From Liolophura sinensis (Eukaryota; Mollusca; Polyplacophora; Chitonida; Chitonidae), in NCBI RefSeq assembly GCF_032854445.1, contig NC_088303.1, positions 25,801,501-25,865,500 of the forward strand: DNA of 64,000 nt, read 5' to 3'. Positions 48,557-60,605 of this stretch are shown here, in pieces. The position numbers were made by a program, and so were the translations under genes. A model generated the notes under the pieces. That model made no database searches and was not told the origin of the DNA. It saw only the letters and a list, made by a program, of their open reading frames with translations. Numbering within the stretch: position 1 is the first letter of the stretch; every line of letters begins with the position of its first letter.

Positions 48557-50671
48557 TCATGTGGAGCAAGTTAGAGCTGTAAAGCTATTTTGGATTTCGT
48601 AACCATTTTTCTGGCACAAGCTCTGAACACAGTCTGAGTCAGCAATATCACTTTCCGATGTTCTGCTAAACCCATTTGAAAGTCGGAATCGGCTTTTAGA
48701 GGACTCATTATTGTTAGTGGAGATAGTCTCCCCTTCCACTCGACACTTCTTGTTCACAGGTTCACTAAGAGCATCCTCTTCATCAGAATTCTCGCGAGAA
48801 TCCGTCAGTTTCTCAGCCAGGACTTCATCTTCTTCATCTTCCCTAAGATCCTCTACCTTGTGGTAGGCAACCTTCTCAACATCAACTCTCTCATTTACTT
48901 CAGAATCACAACCAGATGTTTTTCCAATGAAGTTACGAATTTCAGCAAAATAAGCCTCATCTTTCTCCTCCAGATCATGGGCCTCGTTCACTGGAGAATC
49001 TGCTACATTTGGTCCTTCAGATTCATGCTTCTTCAGATGCCGATCCAAGTTGGTCTGCTGGCCAAAACAACGATCACACAGTGGACACTTGAACGGCTTC
49101 TCCTTGTTGTGGATGTTGCGGACATGGCGTTGAAGGTTAGAGGAGATGCTAAACGAGCGCTCGCAGTACTTGCACTTGTACGGCTGCTCTCCCGTGTGTG
49201 TTCGCAGGTGGCGAGTAAGGTTTGCAGAACGAGGGAAGATCTTGCCGCAGAATTTGCAGGAGTACCTTTCCTTGAGCTTGTTGATGTTCGGATGGAATCG
49301 GAGATGTTCTGGTGTTTTGTCCATCTTCATCACAGGAGACATATCCTTGTGATCCACCTGAGGGGGCAACATAGGCATCTGGCCCATGGGAGGAAACGTC
49401 GGGGAGGCCATGGGAAATCGGGCAAAAGCCATAAACTTGGCAGCATCGTGGTATGACTGCAGTTTGTCCTTGTCCAACCCACCATAAAATGAGTCCAACA
49501 AGAGTGGATTCATCATGGGATAGGCATAGTGGAGTTTGTTTTCCTGGGGAGAGATGCGGCGTTCACCAAAGATGTGGGTTTTTCGGGATGGCTCTTGGGG
49601 AATTGGTTCCTTGATTTTGTTGCTGAGGTCCAAAGGTTGTTCTCCCGATGATGACCCTCGGGACTTCTTGCTCTTGGACAAATCAAACGGGAGATCTTCC
49701 TGAATGGGGGATGGATTGAGGTTCTTGCGCGCGGCACTATGGGCGATGACCGGTGTTTGCTGACTTTTAGTAGGGGTCGAGTCTCCATGGCGACTTGCTG
49801 GAGGAGTGCGGAACATCTCTAAATGTTTTGACCTCTCCTCAACTTTGGGTCGACTGAATGCTGAGCTCAGGAAGGGCTTTTTGGACACGCTGGCCTCACT
49901 CTCAGCATCAGAGCCAGAGCTAATGTCCAAGTCACTGCCACTGGTCATGTCTGAGAGTTCACTGCCCTCTGATCCTTCCGAACCCTTCCTGTCTTTAAAA
50001 AGCCTTATTTCATTCTTTTCCCTGCTCTCCGATGCCATCGATGATGGTGTTTTCACTTCTGGTGACAAGGCAGATTTGAACTTGCCGTCCACAGGTGACA
50101 CTGGGCTGCCAAGAGGGCCCAATGGGTGGCTAGGAAATATAGGGAATCCAGTGCCAAGATGTTGGTAGAAGGGGTAGGGCGGGCGCCCAGCGTACAGTCC
50201 CATGTAAGCTGCTGAGGTCAGAGGCGAGGCCTGGTTCACTGGGGGTATACTCATTGGCCCCATTGGACTCATTTTCTCTGGGGAGTACCCAATGCGCATT
50301 CCGCTTCTCAGAGCACCCTCGCAGAATCGCTTATGTTTACTAAGGGAGGTAACTGTAGAGAATGCCTGGCCACAGTCTTTACACTTGATTTGTTGACGGC
50401 AGTCAGCGTGCATTCTCTTGTGACGACAGAGATTTGAAAACTGTGTGTAGGCCTTCAGGCAGACTTCGCACTGGAAGGGCTTCACGCTGCTATGAATGTG
50501 TTGATGTTGTTTCAGGCCACTGGAAGTAGCAAACGTCTTCCCACAGTCTGGACAGGCGTGGGATCGTGCTCCGTGGTGTTGGGAGCGAATGTGGCGTTGA
50601 AGGTTGCTGGGATCTGTGAAGACTTTCTCACAGTTCTCACAAGGAAAGCGTCGACCAGCTTCATGCGCTGC
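48557..50671 (-). CDS. PRDM16/MECOM: Prdm3/16 terminal coding exon: zinc fingers, CtBP motifs, C terminus
   Basis: One uninterrupted 2115-nt exon of 704 codons plus TGA, starting after a TTGTTACAG acceptor. Exon residues: 1-3 finish the previous finger; fingers at 9-32 (FPCENC...RHIRSQH), 38-60, 66-88 and 95-117 (the last ends HKRFC, a C2HC type); a proline-rich stretch 140-195; serine/acidic runs 230-262; CtBP-type motifs PFDLS at 328-332 and PLDLS at 346-350; C-terminal fingers at 470-492, 498-521 and 527-549, nearly identical in core to vertebrate MECOM; a conserved [12 protein letters not shown] at 573-584; and an acidic tail 606-638. The N-terminal fingers are known in vertebrates to bind a GATA-like site and the C-terminal set an ETS-like site. 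The same frame reads back to an ATG at 50722, but that part is intron read-through. Confidence 0.97.
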   Translation of the reverse strand, partial: AAHEAGRRFPCENCEKVFTDPSNLQRHIRSQHHGARSHACPDCGKTFATSSGLKQHQHIHSSVKPFQCEVCLKAYTQFSNLCRHKRMHADCRQQIKCKDCGQAFSTVTSLSKHKRFCEGALRSGMRIGYSPEKMSPMGPMSIPPVNQASPLTSAAYMGLYAGRPPYPFYQHLGTGFPIFPSHPLGPLGSPVSPVDGKFKSALSPEVKTPSSMASESREKNEIRLFKDRKGSEGSEGSELSDMTSGSDLDISSGSDAESEASVSKKPFLSSAFSRPKVEERSKHLEMFRTPPASRHGDSTPTKSQQTPVIAHSAARKNLNPSPIQEDLPFDLSKSKKSRGSSSGEQPLDLSNKIKEPIPQEPSRKTHIFGERRISPQENKLHYAYPMMNPLLLDSFYGGLDKDKLQSYHDAAKFMAFARFPMASPTFPPMGQMPMLPPQVDHKDMSPVMKMDKTPEHLRFHPNINKLKERYSCKFCGKIFPRSANLTRHLRTHTGEQPYKCKYCERSFSISSNLQRHVRNIHNKEKPFKCPLCDRCFGQQTNLDRHLKKHESEGPNVADSPVNEAHDLEEKDEAYFAEIRNFIGKTSGCDSEVNERVDVEKVAYHKVEDLREDEEDEVLAEKLTDSRENSDEEDALSEPVNKKCRVEGETISTNNNESSKSRFRLSNGFSRTSESDIADSDCVQSLCQKNGYEIQNSFTALTCST

Positions 50672-51079
50672 CTGTAACAATAATATACATGAACTGTCAT
50701 TACTACAAAATTTCTCATGCACTTAACAATATAATAATTCATGTAACACTGCATCAATTCTAATGCCTTGGCATGAACCAGTAACTCATAGATAAAATGG
50801 AAGTTTTATCATAATCAATTAATTTTAACAGCTACATGTACCAGCAAAAAAAAAATTACTTTGACTTCAAAAATACTTGTGAACTTAAAAAGAGAGCAAT
50901 CATTTCGTTAGATAATGATCCACAATGAGTCCATTTTACATCTTTTTAAATCAAAACACCTTAAAAGTCACATACTACACAAAAATGCTTGTTTTCAACC
51001 TAAGCGTTTGGTCCAACAATTGTAAACCACAAAAGGTGGTGTTTTTTTGGTTTAGGCCAAATTTGACGAACAGACATAC
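50672..51079 (-). other. Short intron, 408 bp
   Basis: GTATGT donor and TTGTTACAG acceptor. It splits the first visible zinc finger between its two histidines. The frame of the last exon stays open for 51 nt into it, which gives a misleading upstream ATG at 50722. Confidence 0.92.
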
Positions 51080-51182
51080 CTGATGTCTCAGAAGATTAGC
51101 TTTCCACTGGAAACTTTTGGGACACTCGTCACACTTGTATTCTCCTTCAATACCAGTCTCTGTCGGGTAATCAAAGTCTTCA
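51080..51182 (-). CDS. PRDM16/MECOM: Prdm3/16 exon: first visible C2H2 zinc finger
   Basis: The exon is 103 nt, one base plus 34 codons, ending in phase 0. The acceptor is TTTTGCAG|TGAAG and the donor CATCAG|GTATGT. After an acidic start ([10 protein letters not shown]) it encodes [20 protein letters not shown], which supplies both cysteines and the first histidine of a finger. The second histidine comes from AAH at the start of the next exon, so the finger is split by the intron. It corresponds to the vertebrate MECOM finger reading YKCDQCPKAF...SNLIRHQ, the third of seven N-terminal fingers there. Introns on both sides are short (362 and 408 bp). Confidence 0.94.
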
Positions 51183-51544
51183 CTGCAAAATCAAGAGTAG
51201 AAGCTTGTTAATTTTCCATACAACCTTGTTAATTTTCCATACTATCTTATGACTACATGTTTATACATCTTGAATACACTCTGCAAGTCAATAAAATTCA
51301 GCAAGAAGCTGAGTAAGACACTTGTAATTTTGCTTAACCATTTCGACCTGAAATTTACCACCAAAAGAAATAAATTTCACATCCTTTTTAAACATTTCCA
51401 ACCCCAACTATTTTAAGATTACTTCGGTTTCAACCTATGAATATTCTAGCTAAATTGTTTTCTGTTCCCTATTCCACTTTAAACAATTATGGTTCTTTGT
51501 TTTTGAAATCCTCAAGCTCTGATAAAGTTGCCATGGTAACCTAC
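51183..51544 (-). other. Short intron, 362 bp
   Basis: GT at 51544-51543 and AG at 51184-51183 on the minus strand; AT-rich, no other feature. Confidence 0.9.
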
Positions 51545-51695
51545 CTTTTAGTTTCGTCCTCCTCGGATTTGTCTAAGTTGTCGTTGGAGATGCTTCTCCT
51601 CAGCATGTCCTGGCTGTGTATATATGAGTCCTGATGCGATAACCCACCTGTCACCACATCCCGGCTACCCTTTGTCGTCGGCAAGTTAGTTATGT
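51545..51695 (-). CDS. PRDM16/MECOM: Prdm3/16 exon: acidic linker between PR domain and zinc fingers
   Basis: The exon is 151 nt: two bases completing a split codon, 49 codons, two bases leaving in phase 2. The acceptor is TTTTGTTCTTTGGCAG|AC and the donor ACTAAAAG|GTAGGT. The peptide runs from ITNLPTTKGSRDV to NLDKSEEDETK; it is hydrophilic and probably disordered, without paired cysteines or histidines. Its place is fixed by phase and by the good splice sites rather than by similarity. One methionine (SQDMLRR, ATG near 51606) sits in frame and could start a PR-less form like vertebrate EVI1, but no promoter evidence supports this. Confidence 0.8.
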
Positions 51696-54600
51696 CTGCC
51701 AAAGAACAAAAGTCAAGTTGAAACTAATGGCCTAAACATGGATTATTTAAATTAAATTTTAAACTAGTTCAGGAATGATGGACTGACAGAGGCACAGATG
51801 AACCCATTTTGAGTCCTCCTGCTCACCCCTATATGAACACAGTATTAGTAGAACAAACATGTAGGCACCATTTGGAGAAAATAAAAATAATTTAATTTAC
51901 AACAGTGCACAATATGGACAATTACTGAACTTTTCTTTCACATGTACAACAATTCAAGACTTTTTTTACATCCTATTTCACAATAATATACACATACAGT
52001 ATTGTTGTGCGCAGCATAAAACACCCACAGTACCTAATAAATGTATTAAACACTATACTAGTTCTGCAGTGTATCACATTTCAACGCATCTTCAATGCTT
52101 TTTCGATCATATCATCACATTAGAAAAAGACAGGAATTAGAACACCGGATTCTCAGAAATGAAGGCTTATAAAATAATCAACTTAATAATTATTATCCCG
52201 TCCAAAACTTTCTGAACACAATTCATCCATGACAAATAAACTCAAGCCAAAAGCACAAACAAGCTCTGAGGTAAGCTTCCTTTAAGAGGAAAATAAAACA
52301 GGTAGCCAATTAACAGTCACCTGTTCCCTTCAACATTTGCTTCACCTGTGTTAATTAATCTAAGCAAGTGATCAATTGAATTTACCAGCCCCGTAAGACA
52401 ACAACCGCTGCGAAACAAACCTGGCTGATCTGACATGCCAAGGCTGGGCAGCCGTCTCAGACAAAACCCCTTGTGGCATGGTTAGCCAATCAAATCTGAC
52501 AACTTACAAGCCAGAGGCTGAACTGACCAATAGCTAGTCTCAAAGGTAAAAGGCCAATAATTAAGTGTACCTGTCATTTTTATGGCCTATACAGACAATT
52601 CTGAGCACTGGCCATAAAGCCATAATACTGCAGGTCATAAATGTGATTCACCGAGTACCCATTCTGATCCCAAGTATGACTGCAGATCTCACTCTTACTA
52701 TTGTCCTGCTGCCAATCCCTGCACACTAAAACTAAACCAGACTTCTCAAGTTTTCTGCATGTTACACTGCAACTTTATGTTCCAGATTTTCCATTAAATG
52801 ATTTTTATAGCTCCCAATAGTATTTTTTGGTTGCCTTGCATGAAATAATTAATATATAGCAAAAATTTGTAAAGATAGTATTATTTTAGTCAAAAACAAT
52901 TTAAGAAAATCTTTAAAAACGTCAAAAAGCACAAAATAAAAAAGTGTAAAAAAAAAAATAAAGTACAATTTATTTCCACTTTTCTGGAGAAAATGTAATG
53001 AATATATTTCATTGATTCACCCTCCTTCTTTCATGGTGGAATATATTCCATGTTACATCCTTATTATTATTAAACATAAAATTTTTACAGCAATGGATAA
53101 AAAGAAATCTGTTTCCAAATTATACTGAAATTATTTTTTTTTGTCAAAAATTCACCCAAAAAGAACAGTGTCAAAATTTAAATTTAATACCACATGTTTA
53201 CACTGATGTGTGAATAAATATACTGTGAACTGAAAACTATGAAATTAAAATGAATTTTCTTGTTCATGAAATGGTGGGAGTATCTGGTAAGAGTAGAGTT
53301 TAACTTCAATATCCATATTGATATATCAGCCACATTTCACTGAAAAATAAAACCTAATTTGAATATCTTGTTAGATACATCTGTATGAAAAGCATATAAT
53401 AAAACACTGAGCTGGCAATGATGAACAAATATCTGCTGACAGTCAAGGACATAGGAGGCCCCACACAAAATAGTGAGAGATAGCAGTGAGAACCGGACAG
53501 AAGCTGCTTAGCTGTTCAAGATCCACAAGCATCCAGGATTTTGACCCAAATTCTCTGATTAAGCACAATTTCATGGCATTTCAAGATTTCATTGCTCCAC
53601 TTGTGGAAATGACCGAATCATGTTCATCCAACACTTGGAATATCCCCAGCGTGGAAAAATGACAGGCTTGTCAACACTGGCTGAAGATCTCAGCCAGTCT
53701 ACAGTCCTCTGTAAGAACACTGTTCATATTTTCATAAATTTTCTTTTATCACGAAGGCGTGATAGTTTTGTTGGGAGTCGGGACTTGTATGCTGATTCAG
53801 GAGCCATCTCGGGGAATCTCCACACGGCTACAGGGTTATATACCTGTCCACTGCTCCCTCGTTAGTCTGTTATTTACACCTACAGGAGACGCTCCCCTAC
53901 CCGGCAGAGGGCTTCAAGATGCGGCCTTCACATATCTTCTATCATATCGTAAATCTAAACTCCTAATAAAACCAGACAATATCAGCTGGAGAAGTCACTT
54001 TGGCCTGATCTTATTGTCAAGTGGCATTTTTCTTCCTTGTTCAGGCTTCCTAACATTTGATGATAATCATAGTTTAAAACAAATTAGTGATGGATAAAAA
54101 TGAATTCACATTGTACATTAAACCCTGCCTAAGACAGGAAGGTGAATAATGCATGACTTCTGGTAATTCTACATTTAGGCCAACTTGAACTGTATGAAAT
54201 TAAGGTGCTTAAATTTAAAAACTTTCCTCATCACTTTAACTATTTTATTCTGAGCATAAAAATGCAGGGCCACCTAAAATTCAGCACAACAGCAACTTTT
54301 CGGCTGCCTTACAGAAAAAATTTCATAATCTTCGTTCTGAAAACTCTCACTCATCTTCACATCACTGAATCTTACAAATCTGTCCAAAACTTAACTGGCT
54401 GCTGAATGAGACATCAAATAAAAAAAGCAACAAAAGAAAAAAGGGTAAAAGTAATATTGAACCGGAGAGGCAAAATGACAGGCAGCAGGTGTAGATCACA
54501 GATAACTTGGCTCATTTTATTTTCCAGATCAGTGGGTATGAGTGAGATAGAACCCTCAAGAAATGCCCTCTCTCATGACCCCTAGAGGGCAACCAGAACA

Positions 54601-57600
54601 ATGCCCTTGGGGTTGTGGATACTTGTGGAGGGGCAGCAGTCAGCGCTAATCCATGTCTGCCAGGCCATTAAAGATCACCAGTATAAAAGGGGTGCTTAAG
54701 CCAATGCCGTTTTCTGATAAAACAGATTAAGAAAAAGCACCTTGTATGGACGCTTTTCACAAAAATCCTCAAAGTGACAGCAACAAAGAGACAGTGAAAA
54801 AAATGATGAGCTGGGCTGGTCATTTAGAGTCCACTTTGGTCCAGCCATGAGATGTCGTCCCCAGAGCAAGCTTTGACTGGACCCTAGGAAGGAAGAGGTC
54901 TGACTAATACCTTGTGATAGACAGGGAGGAGCCCTGGCTGGGTGCTAACAGCCACAGGTAACCCCCACCCCTACCCCCACCAATCACTATCACCCACTTA
55001 CCCACCCGGCAGGTGAGCTTTGCCAGCCCCAGCTGCCCTTTGAGACAACCTCTTTTATTCATCGCTGCACACATCTTTGCAACCCCAGCAGCACTGGGCA
55101 AAGATGAAAAGACAGCATTAAAAAGCTTTTTAAGTGGAGAGCAGGCACCTCAGCTCCCCCACCCCCCTGCTCCTCACACTTACACTCCCTTCCTAAAAAA
55201 AATAATACGGCTGCTTAAGAAGAGATGTCAGAGAATTAAAGATGAATGACAAAGGTGAAGCGGTGTCCTGAATAGGTCTGCAGGGCAGCATCGCCATTTC
55301 CTTGTGCGCTTTACCTACAGCTAAATACTGAGGGCTGTCCCCCTAGCACAGAGGGCCAGCGACAATAGGCTGGGCTAAAACACAATACCACAACCCCTCT
55401 TGTCCACAAAAAATTGTCTTCTGACAACTGACAACAAAAGGTGCATGTAGTGTGCAGCGAGCAGCTTGTGTCTTTAAAAGACAGACGGGAGAGACGCAGT
55501 CGGTGCTGTTTGACAGAAGAACAGCTGATAAGGTGCCATTGTCAGGTGGTATTGTAGTAAAAAACACGCGCCACTCTTTTTGTCAGGCTCATGCAACTGA
55601 CAAGGCAGGCCAAGATGGATGGCATGCTAGATACAAACATTGACAAAGAAAACAAATTCTGAAGTAAAAAAAAAAAGGAATGAAAGCAAGCAAAGCAAGT
55701 AACAAAGGTAATTGAGAGTGAAGCCAGTTATCAGCTTCCTTCACACCACCTGTTTTACCTGAGGTAAAGACAATTACTTCAGATCTGACAATTTTTTTTT
55801 GTCCTGTTTCACCCATGAGGTTTTTGTTCCAATCCGCATTTATATTAAATCTCAATTTGTTTCCGACGGATGGGTAATTAGAGTACAGTATCACACAAAA
55901 AAAAGGATATGTTAAAAAAAGAGTAAAAAACAGATGCAAAAACTGCAATCACAAATTAACACAAGGTGAAAAAATTTTAAGAGTTTCATTATGTTGTGGA
56001 GTAGCAAAACATCTAAATTTTTTTACAGTAACAGAATAAAGCAAATTGTGAAATCTAACCCAAGGCCTATTCAAAACATCTGTCAATGTTCATTCTTTTG
56101 ACGGATGGGGAAAAAAGTTGTGGCTTATTGATGGAATATAGTGCATCATGCTTTGTAAGCTATTGATCAGACAGATTCAGCATGTTATCCTCCATGTGTG
56201 AGGCCCAGTGGCAGATAAAGGGGACTGGGGACATCAGATAACATATGTCACACCTGCTAACCATAGCTTACAGGTGAGACCAGGTAAATGTCAGGTAACT
56301 TGTCTACCTGAGCCAACCACAGAACACTAAATCAAAGATGGATACTTAAAGCAACGTGCCTCCAACAAAACAGAGCGCATCAGCCACAGCTTGTCATATC
56401 AATGAATGCGACAGCCATGCAGCAGTGAAAGCCGCCTTTTCTTGCCTCTTCTCAGGGATTATACAGATGAAACAATTTGTCACACCTTGATTTCACGTCA
56501 TCCCCACTGCATTTGTGTAAACATTATCTTTTCAACTGCTAACTTCAATATTATTTAAGTTTGTATTTGATGTGACATATCATGTATTATTTAGTAGTAT
56601 TTTCAGCAAATATTGTTAATTTGTTCAGATTGTGTACACAGAATGTGACAATCAGATATCTAGTCTGTATGCCTACATATATGAAGTTTTTCAAATAATT
56701 CCTCTCTTTCACATATTTCTCTCTTTTAGTTTTCTTTTATTTTATAGACGAGACAGCTAGTCCATCATTTACTGAAATATTCCAGCCATATAAATTCAAA
56801 CATTCAGTTCACAACAAAACTGTTTTTTAAATGCTGTAGCACCTGTCACTTTATTAAAATAGTTTTAAAGAAAAAGAGAAATTTCCTTGAATAAGTCAAG
56901 CCTTATTCAAAAATTCTAAATGTTTTGGTGAAGAAAGATGCTTAATGGAGATTCTAAACTAAACTCTTTCTCTGTCCTACAGTATGTCTTTCAATATTAT
57001 ATCCCCGCCATTTCCTGTTTAAATTTATTCCCACACTGCAATAAAGGGAAATTGCTGGCCGCTGACCATTCATCTGTTGTTCTCAGGAAAAGGCATTGGA
57101 AATGCCACTTTTCTTATCTGTCCAGTGGAAAACTTCAGGTTAAAGGTTAATGGCTGCATGACCTTGCAGATGGGACAATTCCTGGTCAGTGAAAAGGAGG
57201 GACGATGATTGGGCTCATCAAAAAAAAGGACAGGTCTGCAGTATGATGTCTACCTAGGGGCCCTGACTCGTCTCTGATAGCCATCTAACTAAAAGTGACA
57301 GTCTACCGCTTCTATTGTGGCAAGGCAATTTGTATCCCTAATCACGCAGAACCTCTTTGATAGAGCCTACAGAGAGACCGCCTCCTCTCAAAAATCATCA
57401 AACAATTTTACGGGCTGCCAATATTAGTAGCTAAAATCTTGAAAAGCATGAGTCGAGCCATAGAAGAATTTGTGCTTCAAAAGCTTACAGCTGCCAATAT
57501 TGATAATGGGTGTTATATCCATGCTCAACAGGCAATGCACAGACAATCTCAACTATATTTTATGTATTAACTAAAAATTATAGGGAAATATATTTTTTGA

Positions 57601-58684
57601 TAGTATGTACATTGTAGTCTCTCCACATACAGAATTTGTGATCTCACATCTTAGCAACCAGAACTCCTGTGGTCTCACAAGTCTATTAATCAGAGACAAA
57701 AATAAACTTAAATCAGAGGCTAATAAACAGATAAAAATATTTAAAAAATACCAGTCTACTGTAAAAAGGTGTACAAGTTTCAAAACAGAAGCAGTAAAGA
57801 AACTACAAATCAAGACGACAACTCCAAAAAAAAAAAAATAAATAACTTGGCCAACATAACACAAATACTTCCCATCTTTTTCTTCAAACATTCACAGTTT
57901 GCTAACAACGCCTGCAACAATTTAGCACAGTCGGTAGCACCGAACAAAAAACGTTGAAAAATGAGCAAACTGGTCAATTTGCTGTGTTGATGATCTTGTG
58001 TCAACGAAGACCAGGGAATCGTTTACCTTGAATCTATGACAGAGTCGTGAAGTTATCTGTTACTTCAGCCTGACCTAAACACCACAGCGACCAAACCGCC
58101 ATCGCCGTGGCTCAAAACCATGTCAATTTTCCTTCACAAATTGCCTCCGTTTTCACAAGTCAGGACACGAGCTTAACCTCTGTCATTTCGGGCGCGAATG
58201 AAATTTACATGACCCTGTTATGAATCCGCAGAAAATATTTGCTGCTATCCTTCCCGTGGTTGGTGAATGTCAGGCAACCAGACGGATCAGGGATGGTGCT
58301 TATTAACTCAAATAGGCTATCAATTGGCAAGAGTAATTATAGCCTATCCAATTGCTCCACAATGTTCTCTGCAACAAAATGCCTTGACTAATCTTTCATA
58401 TACACTTGGCAATGTTAACTAAATTTGCCCATTTAGATGCTCCTATTTAGAATTGACATTTATTCCCCCGACTGCTCTCTGTCACAGCAATAAACAGACA
58501 ATCATACAACAATCTACCGTCCATCAAAATGAAGATTAATGTTGTTTGTGGTCAGCTGAAGAGCACTAAATAAATGAAGATAACACACGTACTAATGTCA
58601 GGAACCTACATATATGTAAACCTTCAGTACAAATGGGTTTGTGTTGTGTGGGTAGGAAAACAAAAATGAAATAATGAGACTTAC
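51696..58684 (-). other. Intron, about 7.0 kb, between PR domain and linker exons
   Basis: GT-AG intron inferred from the flanking exons. I see no further exon with paired cysteines and histidines in it, though a small cassette exon could be missed. Parts are balanced and non-repetitive: 52320-52620, with CACCTG E-boxes and TTAATTAA; 54500-55650; and 58060-58480. The rest is AT-rich filler with A runs on the plus strand. Confidence 0.7.
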
Positions 58685-58787
58685 CGTCATCAGATTTCTG
58701 ACAGTCACTGTCGGAGTAAAGTATGTCTTTGTTGAAAAGAAGCATTTCTTCCCCAGCTTTCAACTCTCGAAGCGTTCGATAATAAAT
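58685..58787 (-). CDS. PRDM16/MECOM: Prdm3/16 exon: end of the PR domain
   Basis: The exon is 103 nt, 34 codons plus one base. The acceptor is AATGCTTTCAG|ATTTAT and the donor GATGACG|GTAAGT. It reads IYYRTLRELKAGEEMLLFNK and then an acidic stretch with SDSD. The segment from IYYR through GEE to LLF is the last strand of the PR domain; vertebrate MECOM has the equivalent IFYR...GEELLLF at the same place. The exon leaves in phase 1 and completes an aspartate codon with AC at the start of the next exon, across a 7-kb intron. In vertebrate MECOM the corresponding region continues towards two additional zinc fingers that I do not find here. Confidence 0.92.
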
Positions 58788-60470
58788 CTGAAAGCATTAA
58801 AAAAAACATAACACCAATGTACAAAATACACTTACATATATTTAGAAAATACAAATTTTGTAGAAAATAAGATAAAAGAGTAATGAAATTACTGGTTAAA
58901 TTTTATTTCACGTTACACCATGCATTGGCATATTTATTGACAAAATCTGTTAAAATATTGATTGTCATTTTACTTATCAGTTCTTACTGTAATCACTGAC
59001 TTTTAATTCATAGGCAAGGCTGCTTTTAGCCAAATCAGAACATCTACACATTTATTTATTACAACTAATGTGTTACACTTTTTCTTAGTTTTTAACAAAT
59101 ATATATGAGATACTTGAGACCTTATCACTATATTTCTCATTACCATATCAGTAACAATTTTATTTTATTTTATTTTTAACTCTAAAAGTGGAAAAATGAT
59201 ACATGTTTGACACTATTTTAGAGTTTAAAAAACACATGCGCACAAGAAAACATTGCATATTGGACAGGTGCGCTAAAGTGTCTGCCTTGACAACGGGAAT
59301 GACAGTCTAACAAGGAGGCCGAAATTGTACACGTATCTTCGTGCCAATCCCGATCTCAAAGGTGGCTGGCGATGGTGTGCGAACATGCCACGGATTGTCC
59401 CGCTGTAATAGACATTCCTGTCAGCCCTGCAGCTTGGCTAACCGCAGCATTTGTGCAGGGAAGACGAGCGACATGCTTGGCCGCACAGCTATGTCCTCAG
59501 GCACACCATAACAAAGTTTATCGTCTTAATTTGGACCTAATTGGTGGCAGATGGGTACAATGACACCCCGTGCCTACACCGCTCCCGACAATGCCTTGAC
59601 ATCTTATTACATGACTTTTTTGCGTGTTACATAGGTGTTACGGAGCTCCAAGACAAAACCCCTCTTTGAGGGACGGGACGATAGAGGACAGCTATCAGTG
59701 CTACCACTGTCCTATAATACACTCAACCAATAACCAGTGCATTATCGGGCACACACAAGCCTTCTGAGCAATTTCACCACGGAGAGGAATGCTCATGTAA
59801 CTCCTCTAACAATTCCACAAAAGACACAGCTTTTTATCAAAACAGCATGACATTAATTTGTTTGTAGGCCTGGAGTGTCAACATATCTTTCTTGTTCACC
59901 ACGGGCCACAAGTCTTGTCGGGGGACAGTCATGGGTGATAAAGAATCCCCCTCACCTGTGCCAAGAGTCACCTGACAGAATTCTCACATTGCATCTTCTT
60001 CTATTCAACACATTTAAGTGTCTGCATTTATTAGACATAACACCCTGTATTAGATTCTCGTGGCATTCTTGCTTAAGTTACAATAGCTCTGTCACAGGAA
60101 CAGTTTGCAACTCGCCCACCCCCAATATTGAAGCTACCAGTCGTCTCTAATATTTCGTACAACTCCACTTTATATTTGAAAGTCGGTCTAATACCATCCA
60201 TAGGCAGAAAAACAAAACGTTAACCTTGAAATAAAATCACTCAAGTAAAGCCTTCCTACAAAACTAAACTTCAGAAAATAATTCCTAAAACAATTCACAA
60301 TAGCAAATATCCCTTCCTTCTAAAATGTTTTGTTTCAGCAATTTCTACTGAAAGAATTGTGTGCACTGTAACACGTATAAAACGCAACATAAAATGTTTA
60401 TAACGGTATCATATCATTGAAGAAAGAAAAAAGCGAACAGCGTGGCAAATAACTTGATGCAGGGTTTTAC
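58788..60470 (-). other. Intron, 1.7 kb, inside the PR domain
   Basis: Inferred from the exons on both sides. The left part (58790-59230) is AT-rich; 59260-59800 is a balanced unique block described separately. No exon is visible. Confidence 0.85.
59260..59800. promoter_or_regulatory. Candidate intronic enhancer block in Prdm3/16
   Basis: In the 1.7-kb PR-domain intron: unique, CpG-containing, with AACAAAG (SOX-like), TTAATTTGGACCTAATTGG and CACACCATAAC. A 63-codon plus-strand open frame has no family likeness. Confidence 0.33.
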
Positions 60471-60605
60471 CTTGTTCTCTATCTGCACAGCCTCTAAGTT
60501 GTGGGTCTGATGATCCTGGGCCTGTTGTACGTATTTCATCCAATTTCCACTTCCAGGATCACTTGCGTCAATCCAAGTTTTCAATTTACCATTACGGTCA
60601 AATAT
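60471..60605 (-). CDS. PRDM16/MECOM: Prdm3/16 exon: PR domain core
   Basis: This 135-nt exon (45 codons, phase 0 at both ends) begins at ATATTT after an ATGTTTCAG acceptor and ends at GAGAACAAG|GTAAAA. It encodes IFDRNGKLKTWIDASD at its start, then NWMKYVQQAQ and NLEAVQIENK. The spacing of WIDAS, NWMKY and NL.A.Q is the PR-domain core of MECOM/PRDM16, a SET relative. In vertebrate PRDM3 and PRDM16 this domain has been reported to mono-methylate H3K9; catalysis by this protein is inferred. Beyond the donor the frame soon stops, which supports the exon end. The exon is separated from its neighbours by introns of 3.3 kb and 1.7 kb. Confidence 0.92.

Noticed and set aside
48860-49456. 198-codon plus-strand open frame
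   Set aside because: It is the antisense shadow of the Prdm3/16 terminal exon; its peptide has no family likeness, while the minus strand encodes perfect zinc fingers.
50672-50722. Upstream ATG extending the terminal exon frame
   Set aside because: The extra 17 residues are translated intron ending in a good TTGTTACAG acceptor; the previous exon joins in phase at 50671 and completes a zinc finger.
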